Assembly (NCBI GenBank): GCA_009785015.1
Contig: WQXD01000144.1
Location: forward strand, 1 to 8,937
Reading direction: 5' to 3'
Source: Oscillospiraceae bacterium
Lineage (GTDB): Bacteria; Bacillota_A; Clostridia; Oscillospirales; WRJC01
DNA: 8,937 bases
Position 1 is the first letter of the stretch; every line of letters starts with the position of its first letter. Of the stretch, positions 6,238-8,937 are shown piece by piece. Under the pieces are notes generated by a model that had not been told where the DNA came from, did no database searches, and was given only the letters and a program-made list of their open reading frames with translations. Position numbers and translations under genes: made by a program.

Positions 6238-7965
6238 TCACTTTTGTCCCAGCAGCGCCGCGCGCTCGGACTGGTTTTCAAATACGTTCACCGTGCTCCA
6301 TTCCCGTATGTGGGTCATTCCCGTATCCATGCATTTGCGTATAAAAAGATCCACTTCGGCGTCGTCGGGATTTTTGTCTTTTTTGTTCCAGAGTTTTGTA
6401 TATTCCATGCCGAGCGCGAATATTTCCACGTGGCGCCGTATAATTTCGCTTTCATACAAAACGGCATCTTTCGCCTTCTGCACCAACATTCCGGCTTTGT
6501 TTAAGACGCTTTCGGAATATACCGGATTGTCTGGATGGGCAAACGTTCCCACGCATATGTCTTTTTGCAACACTTCGCCGACGAAAAGATCTATATACGA
6601 ACGCACGATTTTGTGGGCTTTGCCGTAATAATGATACAGAAATTCATCGATAAGCTCGTTTGAGTCGAGCGACGGGTCCCACATGAGCTTGGAGAGCACA
6701 TACGCCCGCAGCGCGCCGAAGTCGCTGTTTATCGTATCCCCGCAGCCCTGTTCGAACAGGCCCGCCACATTGTGCTCCGCGAAGAAGTTTATATTGTCTT
6801 TCAGTATGTGGAGGTTTGGATGCGGGAGCAGGTAATGGCAAAAATCCGTGACGTAATCCCATACATAAAGCCGTTTGGATATTTTCGCCCACTCGTCGAA
6901 GTCGTCGATTATATTGTGTTTTCTGCCGTAATCTTCAAGCGCTCCGGTTTTGTTGCATGTTTTAAGCGAATGGGAGAAGCAGCACTCGATGGTGCAAAGT
7001 CTCACCGCCACGTTTTCTTTTGGTTTTGTTATTTTTGGGCACGCCCTGGTGTACTGATAGGCGAGCGTGTCGATTATGACATCCGGGTAGGCGTCTTTTA
7101 CCGAATCGGCCACCGCATTCACAAAACGAAGCAGCGTTCCGGCGTGGCTGCCCTCCGCTTCGTCCACCGCGCGGCAGCTGTCGCATTCGCACGGGTTATA
7201 CCAGTCGTTCTGCGATATGGATATTATATTCACATTCGGATTTTTTTGCAGTATTTCGCCTACGTATTTTTTCGCGATTTCCAAAACTTCGGGATTCGTC
7301 AAACACAGCTGCGCGTGCTTTGATATCCGCTTGCCGCCCACAAACGAAAAATATTCCGGATGGGCTTCAAAATATTTGTCCGGCGGCACTATCGAGTCAA
7401 ATGTGTGCACAAATCCCGCATATATGAATTTGCCGCCGTGTTTTTCGCTCAGATTCCCGTGGAACCCGTTGCATTTTCTTCTCGCGGAAAAATCGGGGTT
7501 CCCTATGATTTCGCGGTAATATATGTCCCTGTACTCAAATGGGGGAATTTCGGCGATTTCTATATCCCGGGGAATTTCGATTTTGTCCGTTGCCGGGATA
7601 TATGTGCAGTCGTAGGATATGAATTTTATGCCCGCGTATTTTTCCAAGAACGAATATACGCCGTACAGGGTCCCCCTGCCGGTTTTGCCGGTTATGAATA
7701 TGTCGCCGTCTTTTGTTTTGATTTCGAATCCGTCGTTTTTGAGGTCTGTTCTCGAAAAAAGTCCTTCGGGCTCCCTTTGCGTGAGTCCCAGAACGATCTC
7801 GCCGCCGGTTTTTTCGCTGTCGTCAAAGCCCGCGGCAAAAGCCGTTTTTGACGCCCTGTACAAAAACATGGTGAGTTCCTCTGCCGCGTAGCGCACGGCG
7901 GGTTCGGGGTCCTTCGCGATGATGACGCGGTAATTTGCCTTCCCGTTTTCGCATAGTATAGCCAT
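6238..7965 (-). CDS. DUF4838 putative glycoside hydrolase
   Basis: The 575-residue protein starts with an alpha/beta module (about 1-135) like the N-terminal domain of alpha-glucuronidase and hexosaminidase families: AAEELTMFLYRAS, GEIVLGLT, DGFEIKTKDGDIFITG, GTLYGVYSFLEKYAGIKFIS. A DUF4838 barrel follows (about 180-450), with SQNDWYNPCECDSCRAVDEA, EGSHAGTLLRFVN, LAYQYTR, VRLCTIECCFSH and GLFEQGCGD. A helical tail completes it. The family is presumed to be glycoside hydrolases; the substrate is not known to me. Cys259, Cys261 and Cys264 form a CxCxxC cluster typical of DUF4838. Asp254 and Glu405 are candidate acidic active-site residues by position only. There is no signal peptide, so action in the cytoplasm is expected. 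The start is 3 nt from the stop of the SIS gene, with AAGGAG 8 nt upstream of the ATG; the lipoprotein gene follows after 21 nt. Confidence 0.85.
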   Translation of the reverse strand: MAILCENGKANYRVIIAKDPEPAVRYAAEELTMFLYRASKTAFAAGFDDSEKTGGEIVLGLTQREPEGLFSRTDLKNDGFEIKTKDGDIFITGKTGRGTLYGVYSFLEKYAGIKFISYDCTYIPATDKIEIPRDIEIAEIPPFEYRDIYYREIIGNPDFSARRKCNGFHGNLSEKHGGKFIYAGFVHTFDSIVPPDKYFEAHPEYFSFVGGKRISKHAQLCLTNPEVLEIAKKYVGEILQKNPNVNIISISQNDWYNPCECDSCRAVDEAEGSHAGTLLRFVNAVADSVKDAYPDVIIDTLAYQYTRACPKITKPKENVAVRLCTIECCFSHSLKTCNKTGALEDYGRKHNIIDDFDEWAKISKRLYVWDYVTDFCHYLLPHPNLHILKDNINFFAEHNVAGLFEQGCGDTINSDFGALRAYVLSKLMWDPSLDSNELIDEFLYHYYGKAHKIVRSYIDLFVGEVLQKDICVGTFAHPDNPVYSESVLNKAGMLVQKAKDAVLYESEIIRRHVEIFALGMEYTKLWNKKDKNPDDAEVDLFIRKCMDTGMTHIREWSTVNVFENQSERAALLGQK

Positions 7966-7968
7966 GAT

Positions 7969-8703
7969 TTATACTCCTTCCTCGTCGTATCTTTTGTATA
8001 ATTTATTGTTGTATTCCGCGTTCGGCGGATAGTTCACGCTTTTTAATATGCCGGGTACTATATTTTTTTCCAAGAGCTTTTCCACGAGCTCCGCGCATAC
8101 GGCCCAGCATATATATGCCGCGGCGATGCCCGAAGCGGGTATGAACGCCGCCTCCACGCCCTCAATATCCAGCATGGCGTCGCCGAACGGCGCGCAGTTG
8201 TCGATCGTGACGTCGGCCAGCTCAAAAAGCCTCTTGCCGCATGAGTGACCCGATTCAAGGGTTTTCGAATACTCGACCGAAGTGACCCCTATGACTTTCA
8301 CCCCCATTTTTTTGCATTCCACCGCCAAATCTATCACATTGAGGGTTTTGCCCGAAACGGAGCCTATCACCATCACGTCGCCCGGCAGTATGTTGGCGGC
8401 CCGCAGGGCATATTCCGCGAGCCCTTCCGCGGATGTGTTCTTTGACTCCATCGAACGTTTTTTGGCTGAGGATTCCACTCCGTTGTGGTAGCGGAAACGC
8501 CTCATCAAAACAAGCCCGCCCGCGCGGTTCAACAGTTCCGAGTCGATTATGTGCCCCGTGTCAAAAAGGTGCACGCAGCCCCCCGCAGCCACGCTGCCGG
8601 CCATCATCTGCCCCGCGGCTTCGATGTTTTCTTTCTGCGATTTCCGGATTGACTCAAAGAGTTTGTCCGACGCGCCGTAAAATCTTTCTTTCAGCATTGA
8701 CAT
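7969..8703 (-). CDS. SIS-domain protein, UPF0309-like, putative sugar-phosphate isomerase
   Basis: This 244-residue protein has the length and pattern of UPF0309 SIS proteins. Visible motifs are a helical N-terminus, GCVHLFDTGHIIDSELLNRAGG (residues 42-63), the SIS core GDVMVIGSVSGKTLNVIDLA (108-127), KKMGVKVIGVTS (131-142) and a C-terminal helix starting DIEGVEAAF. SIS domains bind phosphosugars and act as isomerases or regulators in the cytoplasm. The protein is a paralogue of the partial gene just upstream: 23 identities over 62 aligned residues without gaps. It differs where the paralogue has SANLDGGDEKN, reading SVNYPPNAEYN, so its chemistry may have shifted. The ATG at 8703 follows a weak AAAGGCGG site (8711-8718); a second Met two codons later could also serve. 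It is translationally linked to the DUF4838 gene. Confidence 0.85.
   Translation of the reverse strand: MSMLKERFYGASDKLFESIRKSQKENIEAAGQMMAGSVAAGGCVHLFDTGHIIDSELLNRAGGLVLMRRFRYHNGVESSAKKRSMESKNTSAEGLAEYALRAANILPGDVMVIGSVSGKTLNVIDLAVECKKMGVKVIGVTSVEYSKTLESGHSCGKRLFELADVTIDNCAPFGDAMLDIEGVEAAFIPASGIAAAYICWAVCAELVEKLLEKNIVPGILKSVNYPPNAEYNNKLYKRYDEEGV
7974..7979 (-). promoter_or_regulatory. Ribosome binding site of the DUF4838 gene inside the SIS gene
   Basis: The minus strand reads AAGGAG here, 8 nt before the DUF4838 ATG (7965) and within the last codons of the SIS gene. It fixes the DUF4838 start and implies coupled translation of the two proteins. Confidence 0.8.
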
Positions 8704-8722
8704 AATTTTTACCGCCTTTTTA

Positions 8723-8937
8723 TTATAAATATTTTATTTTGTTTTTGTATTTTCGCATCAGCGCCGCGTTTTTTTCGTCCCCGCCGTCGAGGTTGGCGCT
8801 CATGAACACCGGCGGAATTTGGCCCGTCTCCAAAAATATGCCCGCCGCCTCGGCTGTCACCGCGTTTATAACGGCCGCCCCCGCGATTGTCGAAGTGGGG
8901 GAGGTTTTTTGCTCGAATCCTTCGATTTCGAGCGCCA
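8723..8937 (-). CDS. C-terminus of an upstream SIS-domain (UPF0309-like) protein, cut by window edge
   Basis: The minus-strand frame is open from the right edge (first whole codon at 8935) to a TAA at 8723-8725, giving 70 residues. It begins ALEIEGFEQKTSPTSTIAGA and contains AVTAEAAGIFLETGQIPPV, SANLDGGDEKN and ALMRKYKNK. This is the typical C-terminus of UPF0309/SIS proteins, including the conserved SxNxDGGD stretch. It aligns without gaps to residues 178-239 of the next gene. About 170-180 residues should lie beyond the window. It retains the family's canonical tail, so it is probably the standard enzyme of the pair. Only 19 nt separate its stop from the next start, which indicates one transcript. 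Confidence 0.8.
   Translation of the reverse strand, partial: ALEIEGFEQKTSPTSTIAGAAVINAVTAEAAGIFLETGQIPPVFMSANLDGGDEKNAALMRKYKNKIKYL

Noticed and set aside
7360..7851. A 163-codon plus-strand open frame opposite the DUF4838 gene
   Set aside because: It overlaps conserved DUF4838 and N-terminal domain sequence on the other strand. Its translation has no domain pattern.

Overview
The window reads as chromosomal DNA from a low-to-mid GC, Firmicutes-like bacterium, most plausibly an uncultured gut or anaerobic Clostridia lineage. This is inferred from two near-perfect sigma-A type promoters (TTGACA-17-TATAAT and TTGACT-17-TACAAT), good Shine-Dalgarno sequences, a PadR plus permease-prefix gene pair, a YlxP/DUF503 gene, and a lipoprotein with a Glu/Thr/Pro-rich linker. 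No gene here fixes the taxon. I see no rRNA, tRNA, CRISPR array, insertion sequence or integrase.

Left part, + strand. Positions 1-1364 carry the 3' part of an AAA ATPase fused to a PD-(D/E)XK nuclease-like domain, closed by an AT-rich hairpin. A consensus promoter then drives a PadR-family repressor gene (1538-1870) and, 4 nt downstream, a membrane protein with a permease-prefix/HAAS-like N-terminus and about six membrane segments (1875-2771). A second strong promoter overlaps the stop codon of that gene. It reads through a leader with a 20-bp near-palindrome into a DUF503/YlxP gene (2864-3142) and a family-36 glycoside hydrolase of the alpha-galactosidase type (3172-5205).

Right part, - strand. 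A tightly packed operon enters from the right edge. In transcription order it holds the C-terminus of a SIS-domain protein of UPF0309 type (partial), a second divergent SIS-domain paralogue, a DUF4838 putative glycoside hydrolase without a signal peptide, and a lipoprotein with a CBM4/9-like domain followed by a DUF5060-like domain. It converges on the GH36 gene with 3 nt between the stop codons. Gaps inside the operon are 19, 3 and 21 nt, so the genes are almost certainly co-transcribed from a promoter outside the window.

Taken together, the right two thirds look like a carbohydrate-use region. A surface lipoprotein may hold or sense glycan, cytoplasmic hydrolases (GH36 and DUF4838) may cleave imported oligosaccharides, and two SIS proteins may bind or isomerise sugar phosphates. 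No transporter, kinase or dedicated regulator is visible in the window, so the substrate is unknown. The least explained points are the diverged tandem SIS pair, the orphan CBM plus DUF5060 lipoprotein and the cytoplasmic DUF4838 protein with a Cys cluster. I did not find a clearly new defence or mobile system.
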